Positions 62,442 through 64,000 of a stretch of 64,000 bases of DNA are shown here, one piece after another. Source of the stretch: Aldehydirespirator sp965220345 (GTDB taxonomy: Bacteria > Actinomycetota > Acidimicrobiia > Acidimicrobiales > Aldehydirespiratoraceae). A program made the position numbers and the translations under genes. Positions within the stretch are counted from its first letter, which is position 1, and each line of letters starts with the position of its first letter. The stretch covers positions 1,860,001-1,924,000 of the forward strand of contig OZ244822.1 in NCBI GenBank assembly GCA_965220345.1, written 5' to 3'. The notes beneath the pieces are model-generated. The model was not told where the DNA came from and made no database searches. It saw nothing but the letters and a program-made list of their open reading frames with translations.

Positions 62442-62930
62442 TCAGTCGAAGGCTTGGTCTAGGGCATCCACCAGAGTGTTCCACGACAATGTGGCGCACT
62501 TGATGCGCACTGGGAACTTCACTACGCCGCGCAGCGCCTCTAGGTCACCGAGTTTCACATCGTCGGGCTCTTCGCCTTCGGTCTCGTCCTCATCAAGGTC
62601 ATCACCGCTGCCGCCGATGCCGCTGCCGTGGATCGACATCATGTGCTTGAAAGCTCGCACCAGCTTCTGCGCTTCTACCACACTGCGACCCTTCACCGCC
62701 GTGGACATCATCGAAGCCGACGACTGGCTTATTGAGCATCCCTGACCACCGGTAGAAACATCGGCGATGACACCGTCTCTTACCTCCACATAGATGATGA
62801 TCTCATCGCCGCAAAGCGGGTTGAAACCCACTGCCTGCACAGCTGGCGGCACCTCCAGTTCGCCGCGGTTGCGCGGGTTGCGGTAATGGTCGAGGATGAT
62901 CTCGCGGTAGAGGTCTTCTAGTCCGGCCAC
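62442..62930 (-). CDS. sufU: Fe-S cluster assembly sulfur acceptor SufU
   Basis: 162 residues. Accepts sulfur from SufS. Zn/sulfur ligands CGDE, GCSISQSSASMM and IKCATLSW are in place. GTG 62930, preceded by GAGGGGAG and 20 bases after the sufS stop, gives MAGLEDLYREIILDHYRNPR. An acidic insert (DDLDEDETEGEEPDDV) lies before the third Cys block, longer than in related proteins I know. Confidence 0.93.
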   Translation of the reverse strand: MAGLEDLYREIILDHYRNPRNRGELEVPPAVQAVGFNPLCGDEIIIYVEVRDGVIADVSTGGQGCSISQSSASMMSTAVKGRSVVEAQKLVRAFKHMMSIHGSGIGGSGDDLDEDETEGEEPDDVKLGDLEALRGVVKFPVRIKCATLSWNTLVDALDQAFD

Positions 62931-62949
62931 AGCGCTCCCCTCAGCTAGC

Positions 62950-64000
<1,051 letters not shown>

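Overview
The window looks like a chromosomal segment of a moderately GC-rich Actinomycetota bacterium, most probably an Acidimicrobiia-type lineage. That placement is inferred from gene content: a GuaB3-type protein beside guaA, a metB/cbs pair, a DUF222-HNH protein, a CIRCE-controlled groESL, a DtxR/IdeR-like iron box, frequent GTG starts and leaderless-looking promoters. No rRNA, tRNA, CRISPR array, transposase or integrase was recognised.

Layout. 1-20.8 kb is mostly housekeeping. It holds glmM (cut by the window edge), rpsI-rplM, acpS-nnr-alr-tsaE-tsaB-tsaD, groES-groEL, a 50-residue conserved-looking small gene, guaB3-like and guaA, convergent cbs-metB, a UvrD/PcrA helicase and a large membrane-anchored extracytoplasmic protein. 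21-31.7 kb is mixed: glpX, an acidic repeat-domain protein, a DUF222-HNH endonuclease, an AT-richer two-gene insert (one gene broken by a stop codon in its signal peptide), an AAA ATPase, an orphan betaine-binding lipoprotein and an EamA transporter. 31.7-39.1 kb carries an alcohol dehydrogenase-like gene, a minimal type VII-like pair (a WXG100 protein and an FHA-containing triple-ATPase FtsK/EssC protein) behind a palindromic operator candidate, and a crotonase. 39.2-49.7 kb reads as an iron and cell-envelope region: an FEA1-like lipoprotein, a membrane/GT2 fusion, fbpA-fbpB, a membrane glycosyltransferase-like protein, an NAD-epimerase, an FAD oxidoreductase and bacterioferritin. The 14-base box TTAGGTATACCTTA occurs identically at two of these promoters and in variant form at a third. 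49.8-55.5 kb has a DUF2442/DUF4160 pair, a large EamA-like membrane protein lying between two 36-bp direct repeats (one is the 3' end of modC), and modABC. 55.6-64 kb has two secreted proteins, an MscS channel, a very large Calx-beta surface protein, and sufU-sufS (cut by the edge).

Two observations stand out. First, the Calx-beta surface protein has a good ribosome site, an ATG and a signal peptide, but a run of ten G inside its first codons puts the ATG out of frame with the rest. One G fewer restores a single long reading frame, which is the signature of a phase-variable ON/OFF surface gene. Second, degenerate short tandem arrays of unrelated sequence, very often with a 15-base period, occur in many spacers and also in frame inside conserved enzymes (glmM, tsaE, the FtsK/EssC protein). 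They appear to be absent from the AT-richer inserted genes.

All calls come from reading motifs and context; no database search was run.
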